Positions 13,436 through 20,422 of a DNA stretch of 22,356 bases are shown one piece after another. Each line of letters opens with the position of its first letter. Position 1 is the first letter of the stretch. Source of the stretch: a virus; the IMG/VR virus record IMGVR_UViG_3300017744_002330, positions 1 to 22,356 of that record. The stretch is one strand, 5' to 3'. Both the position numbers and the translations under genes were made by a program. The notes beneath the pieces were generated by a model. It had not been told where the DNA came from, did no database searches, and was given only the letters and a program-made list of their open reading frames with translations.

Positions 13436-13721
13436 CGAAAAAGAACTACAAAATTCAAAGCGTATATTTAAGAGTGCAACTCCTAAGTATACAATTGATT
13501 GGTATATTAAATGGGTAGCATCAGCTATTCTTTTAATTGCTATGGCAAGCAGGTCTAATCCTGAACTTGCTCTCTATGACCAAACGTTTTCCTTAGTTGG
13601 AACATTCGGTTGGTTAATAGTAGCTCTTATCTGGAAAGATAGAGCATTGATAATTTTAAACACAGCAGCAGTCATTATCCTCGGAAGTGGTCTGATAAGT
13701 GTTATAACTAATAGTATATAG
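13416..13721 (+). CDS. DUF6552-like multi-span membrane protein
   Basis: 101 residues. A charged N-terminus of about 25 residues is followed by WYIKWVASAILLIAMAS (span 1), LVGTFGWLIVALIWKDRA (span 2) and a last hydrophobic stretch, LIILNTAAVIILGSGLISV (span 3). The spacing and the W-K-D-R-A turn resemble a small membrane family (DUF6552) that I associate with marine phages. No function is established. It sits between dCMP deaminase and the inositol-phosphate synthase, overlapping the former by 20 bases, so it is co-translated with nucleotide genes although it is a membrane protein. Confidence 0.65.
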   Translation: MNSQKFDEKELQNSKRIFKSATPKYTIDWYIKWVASAILLIAMASRSNPELALYDQTFSLVGTFGWLIVALIWKDRALIILNTAAVIILGSGLISVITNSI

Positions 13722-13755
13722 TGAGCTACTCTGGTACGCCAGTCAAATTTCTCAC
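13721..13755 (+). other. Possible RNA hairpin in the gap before the inositol-phosphate synthase gene
   Basis: GTGAG (13721-13725) can pair with CTCAC (13751-13755), enclosing a CTGG-TACG-CCAG hairpin (13731-13742). There is no T-run after it, so it does not look like a normal terminator. It fills most of the 62-base gap, the longest untranslated gap inside this operon. It may protect or process the mRNA between the nucleotide genes and the following block. Confidence 0.35.
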
Positions 13756-13783
13756 TCAAATAAACTGATATAAGGAGAATAAT

Positions 13784-15076
13784 ATGTCAAAAATAAAAGC
13801 CGGAATCATCGGCGTTGGAAGTTGCGCAAAATCTTTAGTAGAAGGAGTGCAATATTATAATGAAAATCCTGAAGACAAAATAGGTCTAATGTACGAAGAT
13901 ATCGGAGGATATTCAGTACATGACATCGAGTTTGTTATAGGATTTGATATCGATAAAAGGAAAGTAAATAAGAAACTAGCAAGAGCTTTAAGAGCTCAGC
14001 CTAATTGCGCTATGGACCATGTCGATAAAATTACTACTACATCAAATAGTTCATGCGTAGATAAAGATGCAATGGTCTATTCAGCTCCAGAAATGGACGG
14101 AATAGCTCCACACATGCACGATTATCCAGATGAAGTTACGTTTGTAAATGGAGCTGTACCAGCAGAATCTTTTGAAAGGTCTGTTGAATTATTACAGTAT
14201 CATGATGTAGATGTATTAATTAACTATTTGCCAGTAGGTTCAGAAGAAGCTTCTAAATACTGGATTGATGTTGCTTTAGAAGCAGGAATACATTTCGTAA
14301 ATTGTATACCAACATTAATCTCAACAGAAGATGCTATGGTAACTGAACAAAGATTCATAGATGCAGGACTAACAATTGTTGGTTCAGATATGAGGTCAGC
14401 CTGGGGAGCTTCAAGAATGTCAGAAGTTCTACAAGGTGCTATGTTAGATTCAGGTCTAATGGTAACACAACATATTCAAATGAATATGGCTGCTGGTTCT
14501 ACACAAGGACAAGAGCATATAAGAACAGGAAGAACAGCAAATACTGATTTTCTTAATATGGCAAAACAATATAGATTACATAACAAACATGTATCAAAAG
14601 AAAATGTTTTAAAAGGACAGAACAGTGTAAGAGGAGAATCAACTGCAGGTATGACATTATTTGCTGGACCATCTCTTACTGTTCAACAAAAACCAGGTGG
14701 AGATTATATCTCGTCTGATAATAAAATAGCAAACTTTGATATGGTTGCTTATGGATTTGCAGGCGCAAGATATGAAATGTCAGCTAGACTTTCAGTTCAG
14801 GACTCTCCAAACTCTGGTGGAGTTGTTGTTTCAGCAATTAGATTTTGTAAGGTAGCTTCAGAGATGGGCATTGTAGGATATTTAAGAGGACCATCAGCAT
14901 GGACTCAAAAGACTCCTCCATTACAGCTCAAAACTCAAGATGCCAAATTTGAATGTGATGCTTTAGCTAGGAGAGTATTGACCGATATAACTACTCCTCA
15001 GCTCAAAGAAAATAGACCGAAGGCAAAAAATCTGCCTCACACCTTCCAAGATGCGAAGAACGATTATGAAAATTAA
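13784..15076 (+). CDS. Myo-inositol-1-phosphate synthase family protein
   Basis: 430 residues. The N-terminal Rossmann motif GIIGVGSCAKSLVEG (8-22) binds NAD. GGYSVHDIEFVIGFDID, NYLPVGSEEASKYW and HFVNCIPTLISTED follow the bacterial/archaeal MIPS pattern. GSTQGQEHIRTGRTANTDFLNM and, near 342-360, SVQDSPNSGGVVVSAIRF cover the catalytic domain. The enzyme turns glucose-6-phosphate into inositol-1-phosphate. It is longer than typical actinobacterial forms (about 360), mainly in the N-terminal half and the C-terminal tail. AAGGAGA precedes the ATG. Located between gp42 and uvsX, where T4 keeps its beta-glucosyltransferase, it might supply a group for DNA modification; lipid or osmolyte synthesis are other options. 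Confidence 0.85.
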   Translation: MSKIKAGIIGVGSCAKSLVEGVQYYNENPEDKIGLMYEDIGGYSVHDIEFVIGFDIDKRKVNKKLARALRAQPNCAMDHVDKITTTSNSSCVDKDAMVYSAPEMDGIAPHMHDYPDEVTFVNGAVPAESFERSVELLQYHDVDVLINYLPVGSEEASKYWIDVALEAGIHFVNCIPTLISTEDAMVTEQRFIDAGLTIVGSDMRSAWGASRMSEVLQGAMLDSGLMVTQHIQMNMAAGSTQGQEHIRTGRTANTDFLNMAKQYRLHNKHVSKENVLKGQNSVRGESTAGMTLFAGPSLTVQQKPGGDYISSDNKIANFDMVAYGFAGARYEMSARLSVQDSPNSGGVVVSAIRFCKVASEMGIVGYLRGPSAWTQKTPPLQLKTQDAKFECDALARRVLTDITTPQLKENRPKAKNLPHTFQDAKNDYEN

Positions 15077-15479
15077 TTCGTTTGATATCGACGGAGTAAT
15101 CTATTTTGGTGAAGGCACCACAGGCGTAAGACCCGGTAAAGATGACATCATCATTACTGGGCGGCCTTTCACTGATAGAGAAGCTACTGTAAAAATGCTA
15201 GAGTCAAGAGGTATATACAATACTCTTTATATGAATCCTTTAAAAAGAAAATTGCCTAATCCTAATGTCACGCATGGAATAAAAGATAATCCATTGTATG
15301 GAAGAAAAGCATCAGGCATCTTTAAAGGTCAAATGATTAATATGTTAAAAGACTTGGGAGTAGAAATAGAAATGCATTTTGAAGATGACCCAATTCAAAT
15401 TAAAGAAATCAAAAAAAGATGTCCTAATATTTCTATTGTACATTTAAAAAGAGATAACGAGGAACGTGTCAAGTACTAA
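15066..15479 (+). CDS. HAD-superfamily phosphatase-like protein
   Basis: 137 residues with the HAD motifs in order: motif I FDIDGVIYF (D7, D9), motif II IITGRPF (T31), a lysine near 87 in IFKGQMINML, and motif IV HFEDDPIQI (E106, D107, D108). The cap is minimal, so large or polymeric substrates are possible. Its place directly after the inositol-phosphate synthase (11-base overlap) makes phosphate removal from the synthase product attractive, though a 5'-nucleotidase or a nucleic-acid phosphatase would fit too. The ATG at 15066 is preferred over 15051, which lies further inside the preceding gene and has no Shine-Dalgarno. Overlaps the next gene by 14 bases. Confidence 0.8.
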   Translation: MKINSFDIDGVIYFGEGTTGVRPGKDDIIITGRPFTDREATVKMLESRGIYNTLYMNPLKRKLPNPNVTHGIKDNPLYGRKASGIFKGQMINMLKDLGVEIEMHFEDDPIQIKEIKKRCPNISIVHLKRDNEERVKY

Positions 15480-16530
15480 ATATAATTACGACTGGTCGAA
15501 TTACGATAAAGAACTCATGAAAGAGTTCAATTGGTTTCTATATAAAGTAAACCAAAGGTCAGCAATTCAACTTGGTTATAGCGATGAACAATACGAATCA
15601 GTAAATCGTCATGGCAAAAATGATTTTGGACTTGGAGAAGACGTAGAGTATTTTCATCCAACAATTACATTAGATGACCGTATGAGATTCATAGGTCAAG
15701 AGATTGCAAGTTTAGATACGTCAATAATGAATATTGTTGGCAATACTTTTATATCTCATTTCTATGGAGGAAGAGGAGTTCATTTTCTTGCTTCAGGAGA
15801 AGACAATGTCTTTGTTGATTTCGATAAGATAGCTGATAATGACCAAGAGTATATTCAATTTGTTCGTAATAATTTAGATAAAGCTATTCAAAACAAGCAA
15901 CCAATTTGGGGAACAACAGAGTTGCATACATCTATTCAAACATCGGCTAGAAACTTTTGTCGTCAAAAATACAATGACAAAGATAGAAAGTTTCATGCAG
16001 TTGATGTTTGTGAATGGGTATCTTCGTTTAGAGATACTGGATTCTTAGAAAGAATGCAACAATGTAATCATATGTCAGAAATATATACTCTCTTAAGAGA
16101 ACAACCTGGCATTGGACATTACTATGGATTTCACGGAGCTGCTTCATCATCTGTATTACCACAAATGAAGTATCATCATGACCAAAGATTTGTTTCGCCT
16201 GGACCAGGAGCAGTATATACAATACAACTTATGTGGCCAGATGCTCCAAAGAAATTATATGATGAAGCAATATACTACATGAGAGAAAATTCAGATGAAA
16301 TAGGATTAACAAAGAATGTCGTATTTCATCCTAAAGCTTTTAATATAAATAAGAAGGACGGTACAAAATTGTTTCAATACGAACAAGATTCTCTTAAATA
16401 CTACGGAACTGAAGTGTTGTCATGTCAGTTTGGTGTATACCTACAGATAAGAGAAGATGAACGAGCATGCGCGCGTAGACGTGTAGCACGAGTACAGAAG
16501 ACGAATAATCTTACTGAATTCTTTGAATAA
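15466..16530 (+). CDS. Alpha-GPT-pyrophosphorylase-like (DNA glycosylase fold) protein
   Basis: 354 residues. FNWFLYKVNQRSAIQLGY, then RMRFIGQEIASLD, and LLREQPGIGHYYGFHGAASS followed by QRFVSPGPGAVYTIQLMWP form the pattern of the HhH/glycosylase-fold family called alpha-glutamyl/putrescinyl thymine pyrophosphorylase. In that family a helix-hairpin-helix (PGIG) and a PGPGA loop are characteristic. Family members were proposed to replace a pyrophosphorylated hydroxymethyl base with another group in phage DNA. I assign it by motif, not by search. The C-terminus is Arg-rich (ACARRRVARV), fitting DNA binding. The start is a GTG overlapping the HAD gene, with GAGGA very close. ATG at 15517 is a shorter alternative. 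Confidence 0.55.
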   Translation: MSSTKYNYDWSNYDKELMKEFNWFLYKVNQRSAIQLGYSDEQYESVNRHGKNDFGLGEDVEYFHPTITLDDRMRFIGQEIASLDTSIMNIVGNTFISHFYGGRGVHFLASGEDNVFVDFDKIADNDQEYIQFVRNNLDKAIQNKQPIWGTTELHTSIQTSARNFCRQKYNDKDRKFHAVDVCEWVSSFRDTGFLERMQQCNHMSEIYTLLREQPGIGHYYGFHGAASSSVLPQMKYHHDQRFVSPGPGAVYTIQLMWPDAPKKLYDEAIYYMRENSDEIGLTKNVVFHPKAFNINKKDGTKLFQYEQDSLKYYGTEVLSCQFGVYLQIREDERACARRRVARVQKTNNLTEFFE

Positions 16531-16535
16531 AAACG

Positions 16536-16564
16536 TTTACATTTGTGCCAAAGTATGGTATAAT
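16536..16564 (+). promoter_or_regulatory. Sigma70-type promoter P6, leaderless
   Basis: TTTACA (16536-16541), a 17-bp spacer and TATAAT (16559-16564) with extended -10 TATGG. Seven bases (ATATCTA) separate the -10 from the ATG at 16572, so the mRNA is predicted to start at or next to the start codon. It lies 5 bp after the preceding stop. Confidence 0.85.
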
Positions 16565-16571
16565 ATATCTA

Positions 16572-17552
16572 ATGAAAAATATAATTAATTGTCCATTTAT
16601 TCCTATAGCCAAAAGGCCAGGCTCTCATAGAGGAGCTGCAGGAGTAATGTATGGCGATATGATAAAGGAGAAATATGGAAACTGCGATGTCAACTATGGT
16701 GGAGAAATTCAAGACCACAATGATTATGATAACCTTTGGGTCTATCACGGCACTGATTGGTCTGGTGGAATTAATATGTTTGGTGGCGTATATGGTTTTC
16801 CTTATGTTAAGAACACTGTCAACTTTTCTAAGTTCAAAGGCAGAGTCTTTTCAATTGGAATCGACTTCCCGCCGTATCACGAAATGGTTAAATCAAAACT
16901 GGAATCAGCTAAGAAAGAGGTTCAACCGGAATGGCATGAGGTAGACCTTAAAAATCTAGAACGCATGTATAATGAAACCGAAAGAATTGACTATCCTAAT
17001 CCAACTAATAAAATAGTTATTGGTGATAGTCATTCCATTTGCATGTATCGACCAGGTTGGACAGTAAACAGTGTTCCATTCAAAACTTTAAATGGAGCTA
17101 TAAATGATGGATTTGATAAATATATTCCATTTGATTACGAAGAGATAGAATGCTACTTTGGTAATATCGATATAAGACATCACGTAATCAGATTAGGACA
17201 AAAGATAGAAGATTTAGCTGATAGGTATATTGAAGAAGCAAATAAATATAATGCAAAGATATATGAGTTGCTTCCAATAGAAGATGTCAGTAGAAGAATA
17301 CCACAATCAGGATATTATAAAGGACAACCATTTTACGGTTCTTGGTCAGAAAGAAATGATGCAAGAAATAAATTTAACGATTATATAGAGAAAGAATACG
17401 GCATCAAAAGATGGACCGGTCATCTCTTTAATAAAGAAGGTAAGCTCGATTTTAAATACATGGAGAAACCACAATCAATACATTTATCCAGAGAGTTCTA
17501 TCCATATTGGAATGGAATAGAAGCAGCAGGATTAGAGGAGTTTTTTGCATGA
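16572..17552 (+). CDS. SGNH/GDSL-hydrolase-like protein
   Basis: 326 residues. IVIGDSHSICMYRPGW (GDSHS at 151-155) follows a strand, as does the nucleophile Ser of SGNH hydrolases. CYFGNIDIRHH (194-204) lies where the family has its oxyanion-hole Asn, and QSIHLSREFYPYW near the C-terminus could hold the catalytic His. The first 140 residues are rich in Gly, Tyr and Asp and contain YHGTDWSGG; I cannot place them. SGNH enzymes act as esterases or acyl transferases, so trimming or adding an ester on a modified base or sugar is imaginable but unproven. The start at 16572 is the only ATG compatible with promoter P6; the longer frame from 16545 begins inside the promoter. There is no Shine-Dalgarno. 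The stop overlaps the methyltransferase ATG. Confidence 0.6.
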   Translation: MKNIINCPFIPIAKRPGSHRGAAGVMYGDMIKEKYGNCDVNYGGEIQDHNDYDNLWVYHGTDWSGGINMFGGVYGFPYVKNTVNFSKFKGRVFSIGIDFPPYHEMVKSKLESAKKEVQPEWHEVDLKNLERMYNETERIDYPNPTNKIVIGDSHSICMYRPGWTVNSVPFKTLNGAINDGFDKYIPFDYEEIECYFGNIDIRHHVIRLGQKIEDLADRYIEEANKYNAKIYELLPIEDVSRRIPQSGYYKGQPFYGSWSERNDARNKFNDYIEKEYGIKRWTGHLFNKEGKLDFKYMEKPQSIHLSREFYPYWNGIEAAGLEEFFA

Positions 17553-18736
17553 GTTATGCGAGTATAGTACCACTTATAGGTGGAGAAACAATAGCAATGG
17601 AGAATGTCTTTAAAGAGAAGCCAAAGTATTTTCTTACTTTTGACGGCTTTCAAGATAATGAATCTCACTTAAACAATTATTACAAACATGAGGTCCCATA
17701 TTTGAACCTCTCAGAGGGAGCGAGTTACACAGAAAAAGTTGATGTGATTAATACAGTGTGCCCATGTGCGGGGCTTAGTTCCCTTAGTCCCTCTGCTTCA
17801 AGCACTAATCCAATGAACGAATGGATGTATAAATCAGCTGAATATGTACTTGGTGAAGTACAACCGAAAGTCTTTTGGGGAGAGAATGCTCCAAGGCTTG
17901 CAAGTAAGATGGGAGAACCTGTAGTAAAGAGATTACGAAAGATAGCAGAAAAGAATGGTTATACAATGAGTATCTTTAAAACAAAATCTATATTACATGG
18001 ATTAAGTCAAGTAAGAGATCGCACATTTTACTTCTTTTGGAAAGGAGACGAAGTCCCACTCTTTGAGTACATATATGAACAACCTACAACAATTGCTGAT
18101 GATATAAGAGCAGTCAAAAGATGTGATAATGACCCAATGAGTCAGATACTTTGCAATGACGCTATCCCATCAGAGAATCCATACTATAAATACGTACTAG
18201 AAGTATTAGAAGGTGGAATCACACATAAAGAGTTTCAAGATAAAATTGAAAAAACTACTAATCCTATGGATTATATAGAAGAAAGAACAACTTATAAAGA
18301 AGTTGCAAAATGGATGAGAGAACATGGATATGATAATGTCGCAAAGAAATGTGATAGACAATACCATAAGCTCAAGTCAGGTGGTAACATAATGAGAAAA
18401 ACTACTGAGATTCCTAAAGATAAAATAGGAGCCTTTGTAGGTCATATGCCAACATGCTTAACACATCCAGACGAAGACCGATATTTAACAGTAAGAGAAG
18501 CTTTATCGCTTATGAAGTTACCATTTAACTTTATACTGTTAAATCCTAAAAGGTCGTTGAACCACATATGTCAAAATGTACCAGTGACTACAGCTGAGCA
18601 TCCTGCTCGAATGGTTCAAAAATATTTAAACAATCAGCTTGAGATGGTAGACACAAAGTTCTTAGTTCAGGATAATAAAAAAAGAACCTATAATTTTGAA
18701 AAAAACAGTTTACAACTCACTGATTTTATGGTATAA
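17549..18736 (+). CDS. Divergent C5-cytosine DNA methyltransferase homologue
   Basis: 395 residues with a Dcm-like layout. The motif I region SIVPLIGGETIAMEN lacks the usual F-x-G-x-G. Motif IV is VCPCAGLS with P72-C73, where Ala replaces the usual Gln of PCQ. Motif VI is GENAPRL with E112-N113. A motif VIII-like GLSQVRDRTFYFFW follows, and the C-terminal part has YLTVREALSLMKLPFNF and a motif X-like QNVPVTTAEHPARMV. The catalytic Cys and Glu remain, so activity is plausible, but the SAM site is altered. If cytosines are hydroxymethylated in this phage, classical methylation could not occur on them; the enzyme may act on other DNA or carry out different chemistry. GAGGAG lies 8 nt before the ATG. 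The stop codon falls inside the next promoter. Confidence 0.75.
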   Translation: MSYASIVPLIGGETIAMENVFKEKPKYFLTFDGFQDNESHLNNYYKHEVPYLNLSEGASYTEKVDVINTVCPCAGLSSLSPSASSTNPMNEWMYKSAEYVLGEVQPKVFWGENAPRLASKMGEPVVKRLRKIAEKNGYTMSIFKTKSILHGLSQVRDRTFYFFWKGDEVPLFEYIYEQPTTIADDIRAVKRCDNDPMSQILCNDAIPSENPYYKYVLEVLEGGITHKEFQDKIEKTTNPMDYIEERTTYKEVAKWMREHGYDNVAKKCDRQYHKLKSGGNIMRKTTEIPKDKIGAFVGHMPTCLTHPDEDRYLTVREALSLMKLPFNFILLNPKRSLNHICQNVPVTTAEHPARMVQKYLNNQLEMVDTKFLVQDNKKRTYNFEKNSLQLTDFMV

Positions 18737-18737
18737 T
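18709..18737 (+). promoter_or_regulatory. Sigma70-type promoter P7 inside the methyltransferase 3' end
   Basis: TTTACA (18709-18714), a 17-bp spacer and TATAAT (18732-18737) with extended -10 TATGG. The whole promoter lies within the end of the methyltransferase gene, and the TAA stop (18734-18736) is part of the -10 box. It drives bS21, with AAAGGAG before the ATG at 18767, and then uvsX, 40 and 41. Confidence 0.85.
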
Positions 18738-18766
18738 AGTACTATAGAATTTAATAAAGGAGAACT

Positions 18767-19033
18767 ATGCCAAGTATAGATTTAACACCTAGGAAGAATC
18801 GTAATCCTAGAGACAAAAGACCAGCAAAAGAAATGCCTTTTGATGTTGGTCTTAGAAGATTCAAAAAAGCCTGTGATAATGCAGGTATCGTACAAGAGGT
18901 ACGCAAAAGAGAGTTTTATGAAAAACCTGCAGCCAAAAGAAAAAGAAAAATGGCTGAAGCTGTTTCAAGAAGTCGTAAACAACAAAGAATGCTAGATGCA
19001 TTTAATAGGCCATCAAAGGCCAGGAGAAGATAA
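18767..19033 (+). CDS. rpsU: Ribosomal protein bS21
   Basis: 88 residues. [39 protein letters not shown] and a basic tail match bS21 (E. coli: 71 residues) from the conserved helix pair onward. An N-terminal extension of about 20 basic residues precedes the family core. In bacteria bS21 sits near the anti-Shine-Dalgarno end of 16S rRNA and affects initiation. Phage-encoded copies are known, notably in phages of marine SAR11-type bacteria. A strong promoter (P7) and AAAGGAG indicate high expression. The gene leads the uvsX-40-41 group and ends 1 base before the uvsX ATG, with uvsX's AGGAG inside its last codons. Confidence 0.95.
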   Translation: MPSIDLTPRKNRNPRDKRPAKEMPFDVGLRRFKKACDNAGIVQEVRKREFYEKPAAKRKRKMAEAVSRSRKQQRMLDAFNRPSKARRR

Positions 19034-19034
19034 T

Positions 19035-20087
19035 ATGTCTATAATGGATAAATTAAAAAAGAATAGTAAAATTAAAGATACATCTATTCTATCTGATTCA
19101 GTATTATTTGCTGAAAAAGATATAACTGTCACTAATGTTCCAATGGTTAACGTTGCGCTATCAGGTGATATCGATGGAGGATTAACTTCAGGACTTACAG
19201 TTCTTGCTGGCCCTTCAAAACATTTTAAAACTTCATTTGCTTTATTGATGGGTGCAGCCTATCTTAAACAACATGAAGATGCAGTAATGCTATTTTATGA
19301 TTCAGAGTTTGGTTCACCCCAATCTTATTTCGAATCATTTGGCATTGATACCGAAAGAGTATTGCATACACCAGTCCAAAATGTCGAACAACTTAAGTTC
19401 GATTTGGTAGGCCAACTTGAGAATATCGAAAGAGGAGATAAAGTAATTGTTGTTATTGATTCAATTGGAAACTTAGCCTCTAAGAAAGAGTTGGAAGATG
19501 CCCTCAACGAAAAGTCAGTCGCTGATATGTCGAGAGCTAAAGCATTAAAGGGACTATTCAGAATGATTACTCCTTATCTAACCATGAAGAATGTTCCTTT
19601 ACTTGCTGTTAATCATACCTATCAAGAAATTGGATTGTTTCCTAAAGCAGTTGTTTCAGGTGGTACAGGTATCTATTACTCATCAGACAATATATGGATT
19701 ATTGGAAGACGTCAAGAGAAAAAAGGTACAGAAATACAAGGGTATCATTTTGTAATCAATGTAGAGAAATCAAGGTTTGTAAAAGAAAAATCTAAAGTAC
19801 CAATCTCAGTAACATGGGAAGGTGGAATTGCTCCATACTCAGGATTACTAGATGTTGCAATGGCTGGTGGATACGTAGTTAAACCAAATGTTGGTTGGTA
19901 TGCTCAAGTCGATATGAAGACAGGAGAAATACTAGAACCTAAAGTAAGAGAAAAAGATACTCTTAAGAAAAAGTTCTGGGACCCAATCTTTGAAAATACA
20001 GACTTTAAAGAATTTGTCAAAACATATTACTCTATTGGACATAGACCAATGGTTGATATTGACCTTGATATTGATACGGAAGAGTAA
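19035..20087 (+). CDS. uvsX: RecA-like recombinase UvsX
   Basis: 350 residues (T4: 391). The Walker A GPSKHFKTS at 59-67 is almost the T4 form (GPSKHFKSN). The Walker B VIVVIDSIGN has D142. Then come MSRAKALKGLFRMITPYLT and a LAVNHTYQE segment, followed by the DNA-binding loop region FPKAVVSGGTGIYYSSD. UvsX catalyses strand exchange in recombination-dependent replication and repair. The ATG at 19035 follows AGGAG in the end of the bS21 gene; a second ATG three codons on is possible. The C-terminal acidic tail (DIDLDIDTEE) resembles RecA-type regulatory tails. The stop overlaps the next start (TAATG). Confidence 0.95.
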   Translation: MSIMDKLKKNSKIKDTSILSDSVLFAEKDITVTNVPMVNVALSGDIDGGLTSGLTVLAGPSKHFKTSFALLMGAAYLKQHEDAVMLFYDSEFGSPQSYFESFGIDTERVLHTPVQNVEQLKFDLVGQLENIERGDKVIVVIDSIGNLASKKELEDALNEKSVADMSRAKALKGLFRMITPYLTMKNVPLLAVNHTYQEIGLFPKAVVSGGTGIYYSSDNIWIIGRRQEKKGTEIQGYHFVINVEKSRFVKEKSKVPISVTWEGGIAPYSGLLDVAMAGGYVVKPNVGWYAQVDMKTGEILEPKVREKDTLKKKFWDPIFENTDFKEFVKTYYSIGHRPMVDIDLDIDTEE

Positions 20088-20422
20088 TGTATAACATAAA
20101 TCAAAATGACTACTCAATTGTAGAGAATGAAACAAGCGCGTTTCAAGGTGTCAAACTTAAGACAGGCACTTGGAAGAATGTTATAGTCATATATGGACAA
20201 GTTGGCGTCAAAGAAGATACAGCTTTAGATATGGCAACATTAAGCTTTAACTTTACAGTACAGGACCCAGCAGATTTTAGTGTAGACGAACTTGAAAAAG
20301 ATGAATCATTTAAGAATTACTTAGGCTCAGTACTACAATATATAATAACAGATAGTTTAGAACATGGAGGACATATTGGAGAACCAACTACCGACACACA
20401 TACTGAATCACCTTCTACATAA
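20087..20422 (+). CDS. Conserved protein at the T4 gene 40 position
   Basis: 111 residues between uvsX and gene 41, where T4 carries gene 40 (head-vertex assembly factor). The sequence is strand-rich in the first half (FQGVKLKTGTWKNVIVIYGQV, then LSFNFTVQDP). An acidic helix (FSVDELEKDESFKNYLGSVLQYI) and a Ser/Thr-rich tail follow. Similar small proteins at this place in other T4-like phages are called gp40-like. The link is positional and by general pattern only, so no gene symbol is given. The start is coupled to the uvsX stop; the last 47 bases overlap the gene 41 start. Confidence 0.7.
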   Translation: MYNINQNDYSIVENETSAFQGVKLKTGTWKNVIVIYGQVGVKEDTALDMATLSFNFTVQDPADFSVDELEKDESFKNYLGSVLQYIITDSLEHGGHIGEPTTDTHTESPST

